A DNA stretch of 5,911 nucleotides, taken from assembly GCA_043101635.1 (NCBI GenBank), contig JBICIE010000222.1, positions 1 through 5,911 on the forward strand, in the 5' to 3' direction. Numbering within the stretch: position 1 is the first letter of the stretch; each line of letters opens with the position of its first letter. The notes below the pieces were generated by a model, which was given only the letters and a program-made list of their open reading frames with translations, was not told the origin of the DNA and made no database searches. The stretch comes from CAYMJK01 sp043101635 (GTDB taxonomy: Bacteria; Planctomycetota; Phycisphaerae; Phycisphaerales; UBA1924). Made by a program: the position numbers and the translations under genes. Positions 1 to 5,692 of this stretch are shown here, piece after piece.

Positions 1-8
1 ATCTGGCC

Positions 9-1151
9 ATGCCAGGCAACACCCACCAGCCCGCCACCCGGGTCGTGCACCTGACCGCAGCCGACCAGACCACCGGCGCCATCGCGCCGCCGCTGCATCT
101 GTCCACGACCTTCGAGCGCGACGCCGATGGCGGCTACCCGCGGGGCTTCACCTACGCCCGCCCGGCCAACCCGACCCGCGCACTGCTGGAGCAGACCATC
201 GCAGCGCTCGAGGGGGCCGGCGCCGCCGCCTGCTTCAGCTCCGGCTCCGCTGCGACCGCGGCGATCTTCGGCGCTCTGGCGCCCGGGGACCACGTCGTGG
301 CGCCGCAGGAGGCCTACTACGGCACGCCAACGCAACTGACGGGGTGGTTTGCCCGGTGGGGGCTTCGCTGCACGCTCGTCGACACAAGCGATCCCGGCGC
401 CATCGCCGGCGCGATGACCGGGCAGACCCGCATGCTCTGGCTCGAGTCGCCCTCCAACCCCCGCCTTCGCATCTGCGACATCGAGGCGGCCTGCGATGTC
501 GCCCGGCGCCACGGCGCGCTCGTCGTCTGCGACAACACCGTCGCCACGCCGCTGCTCCAGCACCCGCTGGCGCTCGGCGCCGACGCCGTCGTTCACTCCA
601 CCACCAAGTACATCTCCGGGCACGGCGACACGCTCGGCGGCGCCGTGGCCCTGCGCGATCCGGGCGGCGAACTCGCCGGGCGCATCTTCGAGCAGCAGGC
701 CCAGCTCGGCGCTGTGCCCAGCCCCTTCGAGTGCTGGCTGACGCTCCGCGGCATGCGCACGCTCGCCCTGCGCCTGCGCGCGCACTGCGAGAACGCCCGG
801 CGCGTCGCCGAGTTTCTGTCCGGCCATCCGGCCGTCACCGCGACCCACTACCCCGGCCTGCCGACCCATCCCGGCCACGCCGTCGCGGCGCGCCAGATGC
901 GGGACTTCGGCGGGCTGCTCAGCTTTGAGGTCGCCGGTGGACGGCCCGGCGCCTTCGCCGTCATTGCCCGCCTCGGCCTGATCCGGCGCGCCACGAGTCT
1001 CGGCAGCGTCGAGTCGCTGGCCCAGCACCGCGCCTCGCAGGAGGGCCCGGACACCCGCTCGCCCGAGGGCCTCATCCGCATGTCTGTCGGCATCGAGGAC
1101 CCGGGTGATCTCATCGCGGACCTGCGCCAGGCGCTGGAGGCGGCGCCGTGA
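9..1151 (+). CDS. PLP-dependent trans-sulfuration enzyme (cystathionine gamma-synthase/lyase family)
   Basis: Cytoplasmic fold-type I PLP enzyme of the Cys/Met metabolism family; members form or cleave cystathionine, homocysteine or methionine thioethers. The 380-residue length is normal for the family. Visible motifs in order: TGAIAPPLHLSTTF (22-35); YARPANPT (49-56), holding the phosphate-binding Tyr49 and Arg51 supplied to the partner subunit; SSGSAA (77-82); EAYYG (101-105), with the probable catalytic Tyr103; ESPSNP (146-151); DNTVATP (175-181), with Asp175 that contacts the pyridine nitrogen; and STTKYISGH (197-205), with Lys200 as the Schiff-base lysine. The C-terminal block ATSLGSVESL (328-337) has Thr329 where cystathionine gamma-synthases and gamma-lyases usually have Glu, so the exact reaction is open: gamma-synthase, gamma- or beta-lyase, or a sulfhydrylase. 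The ATG at 9 gives the usual N-terminus, but the frame is open to the window edge and too little upstream sequence is present to judge a ribosome site. It overlaps the next gene by 4 bases. Confidence 0.93.
   Translation: MPGNTHQPATRVVHLTAADQTTGAIAPPLHLSTTFERDADGGYPRGFTYARPANPTRALLEQTIAALEGAGAAACFSSGSAATAAIFGALAPGDHVVAPQEAYYGTPTQLTGWFARWGLRCTLVDTSDPGAIAGAMTGQTRMLWLESPSNPRLRICDIEAACDVARRHGALVVCDNTVATPLLQHPLALGADAVVHSTTKYISGHGDTLGGAVALRDPGGELAGRIFEQQAQLGAVPSPFECWLTLRGMRTLALRLRAHCENARRVAEFLSGHPAVTATHYPGLPTHPGHAVAARQMRDFGGLLSFEVAGGRPGAFAVIARLGLIRRATSLGSVESLAQHRASQEGPDTRSPEGLIRMSVGIEDPGDLIADLRQALEAAP
1136..1140 (+). promoter_or_regulatory. Ribosome binding site fixing the GTG start of the nucleosidase gene
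   Basis: GGAGG lies inside the last codons of the upstream gene, 7 bases before the GTG at 1148. It supports that GTG over the downstream ATG at 1169 and indicates coupled translation of the two genes. Confidence 0.75.
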
Positions 1152-1882
1152 TCGTGCTGCAGGTCGCCATGCGCGACGAGGCCGCGCCGCTCATCGAGCG
1201 CCTGCGCCTGCGCCCGGCGCCGGACCGGCTGCCGCCCTGGGCGCCCATGCAGGCGTGGCGCGGCGAGGTGGCGGGCGATGGCGCACGAGAGCAAGTCGCG
1301 CTTGTGACGCACGGCGTCGACGCGCGCTTCGATGTCGACCTGATCGCCACGCAGCCTGCGACCCTCGCTGCCCACCTCGCGATCGACCGCTTCCAGCCGC
1401 GACTGCTGATCAACGCGGGAACCGCCGGCGGCTTCGCCGGGCGCGGCGCGCGCATCGGCGACGTCTTCCTCTCCCGGCCCCCGGTCATGTTCCATGATCG
1501 GAGGATCCCGCTTCCCGGATTCGAGGGGTCCGGCCTCGGCAGCTACCCGTGCCTGGACGGCGCTGCGCTGGCGCAGCAACTGGGAGTGAAGGCGGGCGTC
1601 ATCTCGACCGGCAACGCCCTCGACCTGCCCGAGTGCGATCGCGCGGAATTGGAGCGGACCGGCGCCGACGCCAAGGAGATGGAGGCCGCGGCGATCGCCT
1701 GGATCTGCGATCTTCGCGCTGTCCCGATGCTCGCCATCAAGGCCATTACCGACCTGGTCGACGGCCATACGCCGACCGAACGGCAGTTCCTCGAGCATCT
1801 TCGGGTCGCAAGCGAAGAGCTCGCCCGCATCACGGAGATGGTCGTTCGGCGCCTTGCCGGGCGGCCGGAAGCCATTCGCTAG
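1148..1882 (+). CDS. mtnN: 5'-methylthioadenosine/S-adenosylhomocysteine nucleosidase, plant-MTN-like
   Basis: Hydrolyses MTA (and in many members SAH) to adenine and a thioribose or ribosyl-homocysteine product, relieving product inhibition by these SAM by-products. The 244-residue protein has the PNP/UDP-phosphorylase fold signatures: AMRDEA (7-12), with Glu11 matching the acid/base Glu12 of E. coli MTAN; LINAGTAGGF (87-96); KEMEAAAIAW (176-185), with Met178-Glu179 binding the ribose; and KAITDLVDG (198-206), with Asp202 that protonates adenine N7. The segment FHDRRIPLP (115-123), the STGNALDLPE stretch (153-162) and the ending LVDGHTPT...FLEHL resemble Arabidopsis MTN1/MTN2 as I recall them, more than E. 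coli Pfs. The start is GTG, set by GGAGG 7 bases upstream and by the need to keep the first beta strand (MIVLQVAM). It overlaps the preceding gene as GTGA, so the two are almost certainly translated together. Whether it accepts SAH as well as MTA cannot be read from the sequence. Confidence 0.92.
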   Translation: MIVLQVAMRDEAAPLIERLRLRPAPDRLPPWAPMQAWRGEVAGDGAREQVALVTHGVDARFDVDLIATQPATLAAHLAIDRFQPRLLINAGTAGGFAGRGARIGDVFLSRPPVMFHDRRIPLPGFEGSGLGSYPCLDGAALAQQLGVKAGVISTGNALDLPECDRAELERTGADAKEMEAAAIAWICDLRAVPMLAIKAITDLVDGHTPTERQFLEHLRVASEELARITEMVVRRLAGRPEAIR

Positions 1883-1929
1883 CGCTTGCCGCGTCGCCGG
1901 GGTATCCTCAGGCTCAGAAAGGGAAACGC

Positions 1930-2898
1930 ATGAGAGTTCTCTCAGTTATCGTGGGCCTGCTGATCTTCGGAACTGTCGCTCCGGCTCAGGATGCCGAGCC
2001 GGCGCCGGCGACCCCGTCCCGGCCCAAGGTCAAGCTGCTGGAGCCCGGCGCCGAGCCGCGCCAGGCGCTCCGATACGAGCCCCGCATCGGCCAGTCCGAG
2101 CGCGCCGTCATCGAGATGCGCATCTCCTCGTCGGTCAGCATGGGCGGCGCCGAGATGCCGGCCCAGGAGATGCCCCCGACGAAGATGACCATCCTGCAGA
2201 CGCCCGCCGCGGTCAACGAGGCCGGCGACTACGTCATCAACATCGTCATAGAGGACTTCACCGCGACCGGCGAGGGCCCCATGGTCGCCATGATGCGCCA
2301 GTCCATGCAGCCGCTGGTCGGCGCGACCGCTGCGGGCGAGGTGAGCCCGCGCGGCGAGTCGCTCAGGTTCGAGATGCAGGAGATCGACGCCGCCGGCCCC
2401 ATGCGAGCCCAGATGGAGTCCATGGGCAGCCAGGCCAGCCAGCTCGGCGCGGTGTTTCCCGAGGAGCCCGTGGGCGTCGGCGCCCGCTGGGAAGTCACCA
2501 TGGAACTCGACAACGCCGGCGTCATGATGCAGCAGACCATGCTCGCCACCCTCAAGTCGATCGAGGGCGATGTCATCACGCTCGACATGGCCATGTCCCA
2601 GTCAGCCGAGCAGCAGGACTTCGCCCCTCCCGGCATGCCCCCCGGCATGGAAGTGGACCTCGAGAGCCTGACCGGATCGGGCGAGGGCGTGATGCAGATC
2701 GACCTGTCGCGACTCGTTCCCGTGCGCTCCACGCTGGACGCCACAACGAAGATCGTGATGGCCGTGATGATGCAGGGCCAGCAGCAGGAGATGGCCCAGT
2801 CGATGAAGATGGCCATGTCGATCACTGGCGCCTTGGCGTCGGAAGAGCCCGCGCCGGAGCCAGAGGCGGAGCCCGCCGAAGCCGGCGGCGGCGGCTGA
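1930..2898 (+). CDS. Secreted methionine-rich protein of unknown function (possibly DUF6263-like)
   Basis: Predicted 322-residue exported protein. Residues 1-19 form a short signal peptide (Arg2, hydrophobic stretch 3-16, APA before Gln20), with likely cleavage after Ala19 and no lipobox Cys, so the product is periplasmic or extracellular. A Pro/Ala-rich linker (about 22-45) precedes a domain rich in alternating polar and hydrophobic residues, suggesting beta strands. An FPEEPVGVGARWEV segment lies in the middle, and an acidic Pro/Glu/Ala tail ends in four glycines. The general style, including the FP.EPVGVG.RWEV and GSGEG..QIDL..L.P stretches, recalls uncharacterised planctomycete proteins annotated as DUF6263; this is recall, not a search. 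I count 30 Met and no Cys. The ATG at 1930 is chosen because AAAGGG (1918-1923) lies 6 bases upstream and the signal peptide starts there; the frame is open further upstream inside the nucleosidase gene but encodes nonsense. The 47-base gap after the nucleosidase allows co-transcription. TATCCT at 1903-1908 could be a weak -10 element, but no good -35 is present. Confidence 0.85.
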   Translation: MRVLSVIVGLLIFGTVAPAQDAEPAPATPSRPKVKLLEPGAEPRQALRYEPRIGQSERAVIEMRISSSVSMGGAEMPAQEMPPTKMTILQTPAAVNEAGDYVINIVIEDFTATGEGPMVAMMRQSMQPLVGATAAGEVSPRGESLRFEMQEIDAAGPMRAQMESMGSQASQLGAVFPEEPVGVGARWEVTMELDNAGVMMQQTMLATLKSIEGDVITLDMAMSQSAEQQDFAPPGMPPGMEVDLESLTGSGEGVMQIDLSRLVPVRSTLDATTKIVMAVMMQGQQQEMAQSMKMAMSITGALASEEPAPEPEAEPAEAGGGG

Positions 2899-2915
2899 CC
2901 GGCGGCGCCCCGCCT

Positions 2916-4223
2916 TCAGGCGGCGCCGGGTCCGCTCATCATCTCGAGGATCTGGTCCCGATGCGCGCGCATCAGGCGCGCCGGCGCTTGGGAGCGCGGG
3001 TTGATCTGGCCCACCGGGGTCTCGATGGCCCAGTCGCTGAGCAGCTCGAGCGAGTGCTCGCCCCGCTCTCCCGACTTGAGCCCGACATCCTCGTAGGGCT
3101 GGTTCAGCAGCGTCGCCTCGATGCGGTCGCCGCTGACATCGTGCACCTCGAACCAGAGATGCTCTGCGCCCTTCCCGCCCCGGATCGGATACCCCAGTTT
3201 CACCAGCGGATGGGCCGGCATGTCGGCAAACTCGCAGGTGAGATCGGCAAAGACGCCACGCGTCGCCCGGGCCCGCTGAGCCATCAGATCCGTCGCCGCT
3301 TCTGAGAAGCGGAAGATCGCTTCGTCATCCATCTCCCGCGTGAAGAACTTGCACGGCCGCAGGCTGCTGCCGCGCAGCTTCGCCAGCAGGCCGCGGCGCG
3401 GCTCGCACAGCACGACCCGGCGGTCGGTGTGGCCGTCGGCGTGCCGCAAGCCCCGGCAGTGGGGCGCCGCGCTTCGGTCGAAGGCCGCGGCGCCGACGAG
3501 CTCGGCAACGCCTCCCGGATGGCCGAACTCGGCGATCTCACCCTCCTTGATCTCGCCCTCCAGCGCCAGGAACGCCAGGCATCGCAGCGCCGTCGACATC
3601 GAGTCCTGCGCCGAGGCCGATGGCCGCAGCACATCGAAGTCGATCGCGCCCAGTTCCCCGAGCCCATGCGTATGCACCCAGTGCGCCAGCGGTTCATCAT
3701 CTTCGCCAGCGTCTGGCTTCGGCTCGTAGACCGCGTGAATGCAGTAGAGCGCCTCGACATCCACATCCGCGCTGTGCGCCAGCTCATCGTCCAGGGACGC
3801 CCGTGGCCAGACCAGTTGCGACTGGTGGTCCATCGCCGTCAGCCCGTCGCTGTCCATCACCCGGCGCAGGTACCAGAGCAGTCGCTTGCGGTCCCGCAGC
3901 GCTCCGGCGTCCGTGGGGGCCACGACAACGTGCAGGCAGTGTCCTGCGCTGTCGAACGCCTCCAGGTCGCTCTCGGAAAGGTGCGGCTGGAACATCGCCA
4001 ACTCCCGCGGCGGCAGCGGGAGGCCCGCGACCGCCTTGATCTCCGCGCTGCCCCAGTCGGGATGGGTGGCTTCCAGCGTCCAGCCGGAGGCCTCCTGCTG
4101 ACTGGTTCGAAGCTCGATCCCGCTCCTGCGCAGGTAGCCCAGATGCTCGGGGCGAGGGGCCGGGCTCCCGCGAAACAGCACGGTTCCGGCGCACGGGTCC
4201 TTCTTCTTCCTGAGCCTGAGCAT
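2916..4223 (-). CDS. Uncharacterised protein with DUF4026-like and DUF2314-like regions
   Basis: The 435-residue protein has no signal peptide or membrane segment and is probably cytoplasmic. The central region (about 95-300), including AVYEPKPDAG (164-173) and HWVHTHGLGELG (181-192), resembles DUF4026. The C-terminal region (about 330-415) has the DUF2314 pattern EHLWFEV (354-360), TLLNQPYEDVGLKSGE (371-386) and LLSDWAI (394-400). Proteins joining these two regions occur in several bacterial phyla, and no biochemical role is known to me. The N-terminus is strongly basic (LRLRKKK) and may continue with a separate small module to about residue 70. The segment 255-273 holds Cys256, His261, His265 and Cys273, a spacing that could bind a metal, but I know of no matching established motif. 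AGGAGGT (4227-4233) lies just upstream of the ATG, with a slightly short spacing of about 4 bases from GGAGG. The gene is convergent with the secreted-protein gene and preceded by its own possible promoter, so it is probably a single-gene transcript. Domain names come from motif recall. Confidence 0.88.
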   Translation of the reverse strand: MLRLRKKKDPCAGTVLFRGSPAPRPEHLGYLRRSGIELRTSQQEASGWTLEATHPDWGSAEIKAVAGLPLPPRELAMFQPHLSESDLEAFDSAGHCLHVVVAPTDAGALRDRKRLLWYLRRVMDSDGLTAMDHQSQLVWPRASLDDELAHSADVDVEALYCIHAVYEPKPDAGEDDEPLAHWVHTHGLGELGAIDFDVLRPSASAQDSMSTALRCLAFLALEGEIKEGEIAEFGHPGGVAELVGAAAFDRSAAPHCRGLRHADGHTDRRVVLCEPRRGLLAKLRGSSLRPCKFFTREMDDEAIFRFSEAATDLMAQRARATRGVFADLTCEFADMPAHPLVKLGYPIRGGKGAEHLWFEVHDVSGDRIEATLLNQPYEDVGLKSGERGEHSLELLSDWAIETPVGQINPRSQAPARLMRAHRDQILEMMSGPGAA

Positions 4224-4282
4224 TGGACCTCCTGTTTCGCTCCAAGACGGCGCCCGGACGCGCCGTGTGACGCGTCTGCTCA

Positions 4283-4311
4283 GATTTACCAGATATTCTC
4301 AGGAACCGCAA
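4283..4311 (-). promoter_or_regulatory. Possible sigma-70-type promoter for the DUF4026/DUF2314 gene
   Basis: On the minus strand, TTGCGG (4311-4306) is followed after exactly 17 bases by TAAATC (4288-4283), preceded by TG at 4291-4290 in the extended -10 position. This is the most AT-rich patch in the 161-base gap between the two minus-strand genes and lies about 60 bases before the ATG. Each hexamer matches consensus only partly, so the call rests on spacing, the TG and position. Confidence 0.35.
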
Positions 4312-4330
4312 CCTGGGCGGCGGCGCGCAG

Positions 4331-4356
4331 GCGAGGCCCCCGGATGAGGGCCTCGC
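4331..4356 (-). terminator. Hairpin downstream of the OsmC-family gene
   Basis: GCGAGGCCC (4331-4339) and GGGCCTCGC (4348-4356) form a perfect 9-bp stem with an 8-base loop, starting 28 bases past the OsmC stop codon. No run of U follows on the minus strand, so it is not a classical intrinsic terminator. It may stop transcription with Rho or protect the 3' end of the mRNA. Confidence 0.5.
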
Positions 4357-4384
4357 GACGACCAGCGCTCTGGACCACCGGCGC

Positions 4385-4945
4385 CTACTCCACGACGAGG
4401 GTCGGGGCCAGCGCGATGGGCCTGTTGATGTTGTAGTAGTTCGGGCTCGTCGCCATCACGTGGCGGTGGATCTGCTCGAACTGCTCCGGCGTGCCCGAGC
4501 CCTTGATCCGCACGGTGTACTGCACCTGCTCATACCCCGCGGGCACACGGGCGTCGATCGCCAGGAACCCGCGCAGGTCGATCTCGCCGGTTGTCTCAAT
4601 CTCGAGGCTCTCCAGCTCGATCCCGTTGACCGCGCAGGCCGCAACGTACGTCGCCGCCAGGCAGGCGTTCATCGCCGCGAAGAGGTACTCCTGGGGATTG
4701 GCCTGCGTGTTGGTCCCGCACAGTTCCAGGGGCTCGTCGATGTGGATCGTGAAGTCCTTGGCGATGCGCCGGCCACCCAGCTCCCACCCGTCGACCTTCG
4801 TCGCCGTCCGCGCCCCGCCCTCCCAGCGCGTGGTGACGCCGAAGCGGCTTTGCCCTCGGGCGGGGTCGTCCTTGATGGACTCGACCAGGGCCACCAGTTT
4901 CGAGACGTCGATGCCGTTGAGGGTCGATTCCTGCAGCTTGGTCAT
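4385..4945 (-). CDS. OsmC/Ohr-family protein
   Basis: The OsmC family includes thiol-dependent reductases of organic hydroperoxides and many members of unknown substrate, all soluble dimers. In this 186-residue protein the core signature NPQEYLFAAMNACLAATYV (83-101) places Cys95 at the position of the peroxidatic Cys of E. coli OsmC (Cys59). It is followed by a long helix and the strand GIELESLEIETTGEIDLRGFLAID (108-131). The position of the second, resolving Cys (E. coli Cys125, usually Cys-Pro) reads Ser167-Pro168 in HRHVMATSPNYYNI. The other cysteines are Cys76 and Cys104. The N-terminal 30 or so residues (GIDVSKLVALVESIKDDP) are an extra helix typical of longer OsmC relatives. The start at 4945 is supported by AAGGAG (4952-4957) with 6-base spacing. 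The gene is divergent from a TetR-type repressor across 140 bases, which suggests control by that repressor. Peroxidase activity is uncertain because the usual cysteine pair is incomplete. Confidence 0.93.
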   Translation of the reverse strand: MTKLQESTLNGIDVSKLVALVESIKDDPARGQSRFGVTTRWEGGARTATKVDGWELGGRRIAKDFTIHIDEPLELCGTNTQANPQEYLFAAMNACLAATYVAACAVNGIELESLEIETTGEIDLRGFLAIDARVPAGYEQVQYTVRIKGSGTPEQFEQIHRHVMATSPNYYNINRPIALAPTLVVE

Positions 4946-5026
4946 GATTGACTCCTTCCTGTGGCCGGCGTCATTGCCGACACCCCCAGCAGCGCCGGTC
5001 CGGCTCGCCTGGCGCCGCGCCCGGGG

Positions 5027-5070
5027 TTGACTTGCGGTCCAGAATCCCTTGACTACAGGTCCAGATCCCC
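5027..5070. promoter_or_regulatory. Tandem 22-bp repeats, probable operator of the TetR-type repressor
   Basis: Two abutting copies (5027-5048 and 5049-5070) match at 17 of 22 positions; both begin TTGACT and share GGTCCAGA. Each copy contains an imperfect inverted repeat spaced by 5 bases: GTTGAC/GTCCAG at 5026-5042 and CTTGAC/GTCCAG at 5048-5064, the second pairing at 5 of 6 positions. Size, symmetry and GAC/GTC half-site cores fit TetR-family operators. The repeats sit in the divergent OsmC/TetR gap and end just before the TetR ribosome site, so occupancy would probably block TetR expression and possibly the OsmC promoter. TTGACT also resembles a -35 hexamer, but no good -10 follows either copy. 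Confidence 0.6.
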
Positions 5071-5073
5071 CGC

Positions 5074-5078
5074 AGGAG
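5074..5078 (+). promoter_or_regulatory. Ribosome binding site of the TetR-family gene
   Basis: AGGAG lies 7 bases before the ATG at 5086 and only 3 bases after the tandem repeats, so the operator-like sequence runs almost up to the translation signal. Confidence 0.75.
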
Positions 5079-5085
5079 CCCGCCG

Positions 5086-5658
5086 ATGGCCACCGACACC
5101 CGCGACCGGCTGATCCGCGCCGCCCACGACCTTTTCTACCAGGAGGGCTTCCACGCCGTCGGGCTGGATCGTCTGCTGGCCGAGGTCGGCGTCACCAAGA
5201 CGACCTTCTACAACCACTTCGGATCCAAGGATGAACTCATCCTCGCCGCCCTCCAGTGGCACGACGACTGGTGGCGCACGAGCTTCCTCGAGATGGTGCG
5301 CCGCCTCGGCGGCGAGCGCCCCATCGACCAACTCCGCGCTATCCCCGACGCCCTCGATGAGCTCTTCAGCGGTCCGGACTACAACGGCTGCATGTTCGTC
5401 AACGTCGCCGTCGACTTTCCGCTGGCGCACGATCCGGCCCACCAGGCGGCCGCGGCCCACAAGCAGGCGATGCTCGGCGCCATCCGGCAACTCGCCGCCT
5501 ACGCCGGCGCCCCTGATCCGGCGGCGCTGGCCGAAGAACTGGCCCTCGTGATGGAAGGCGCCTATGTCACGGTGCAGGTCAGCGACAACGACGGCACGAC
5601 CGACGTGGCTCGCCGGCTGGTCGACGCCATCCTTGCGCGCCACATCCCCGGCGCCTGA
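5086..5658 (+). CDS. TetR/AcrR-family transcriptional repressor
   Basis: The 190-residue protein has the standard N-terminal TetR DNA-binding domain: RDRLIRAAHDLFYQEGFHAVGLDRLLAEVGVTKTTFYNHFGSKDEL, about residues 6-51. The recognition helix is around VTKTTFYNHF (36-45), and Lys48 lies in the conserved GSKDEL turn. The remainder is the helical ligand-binding and dimerisation domain. It includes YNGCMFVNVAVDF (99-111), a motif common in one TetR branch, with the protein's only cysteine at Cys102, and tryptophans 58, 62 and 63 near the start of the ligand domain. The start is supported by AGGAG 7 bases upstream. The gene is divergent from the OsmC-family gene, with tandem operator-like repeats between them, so autorepression plus repression of the OsmC gene is the simplest model. 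The ligand is unknown; a thiol-reactive electrophile or peroxide sensed at Cys102 is possible by analogy with NemR but unproven. Confidence 0.93.
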   Translation: MATDTRDRLIRAAHDLFYQEGFHAVGLDRLLAEVGVTKTTFYNHFGSKDELILAALQWHDDWWRTSFLEMVRRLGGERPIDQLRAIPDALDELFSGPDYNGCMFVNVAVDFPLAHDPAHQAAAAHKQAMLGAIRQLAAYAGAPDPAALAEELALVMEGAYVTVQVSDNDGTTDVARRLVDAILARHIPGA

Positions 5659-5692
5659 TGATGCGCCCTCGCGACCGCCCTGATGGGATTGC

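Noticed and set aside
848..1798. Minus-strand open frame of 316 codons
   Set aside because: It lies antisense across the two sulfur-metabolism genes, whose motifs are clear, and its translation has no recognisable domain. In GC-rich DNA such antisense frames are expected.
1549..1929. Upstream extension of the secreted-protein frame into the nucleosidase gene
   Set aside because: The extension is low-complexity out-of-frame sequence, while the ATG at 1930 has a ribosome site and begins a proper signal peptide.
2899..2945. GC-rich inverted repeats at the convergent junction as a bidirectional terminator
   Set aside because: CCGCC/GGCGG pair around a TTCA loop, but only 5 bp are continuous before a mismatch, there is no T-tract, and one arm lies inside the minus-strand coding end. 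Too weak to call.
1854..3305. Plus-strand open frame of 483 codons
   Set aside because: Arg/Gly/His-rich translation out of frame with the secreted protein and antisense to the DUF4026/DUF2314 gene; no domain or ribosome site.
3429..4436. Plus-strand open frame of 335 codons
   Set aside because: Antisense shadow of the DUF4026/DUF2314 gene, with Arg/Gln/Val-rich sequence lacking any domain.
5027..5055. TTGACT at 5027 as the -35 of a tetR promoter
   Set aside because: At 17-base spacing the downstream hexamer is TGACTA, a poor -10, and TACAGG would need 21 bases. The hexamer is better explained as part of the repeated operator-like unit.
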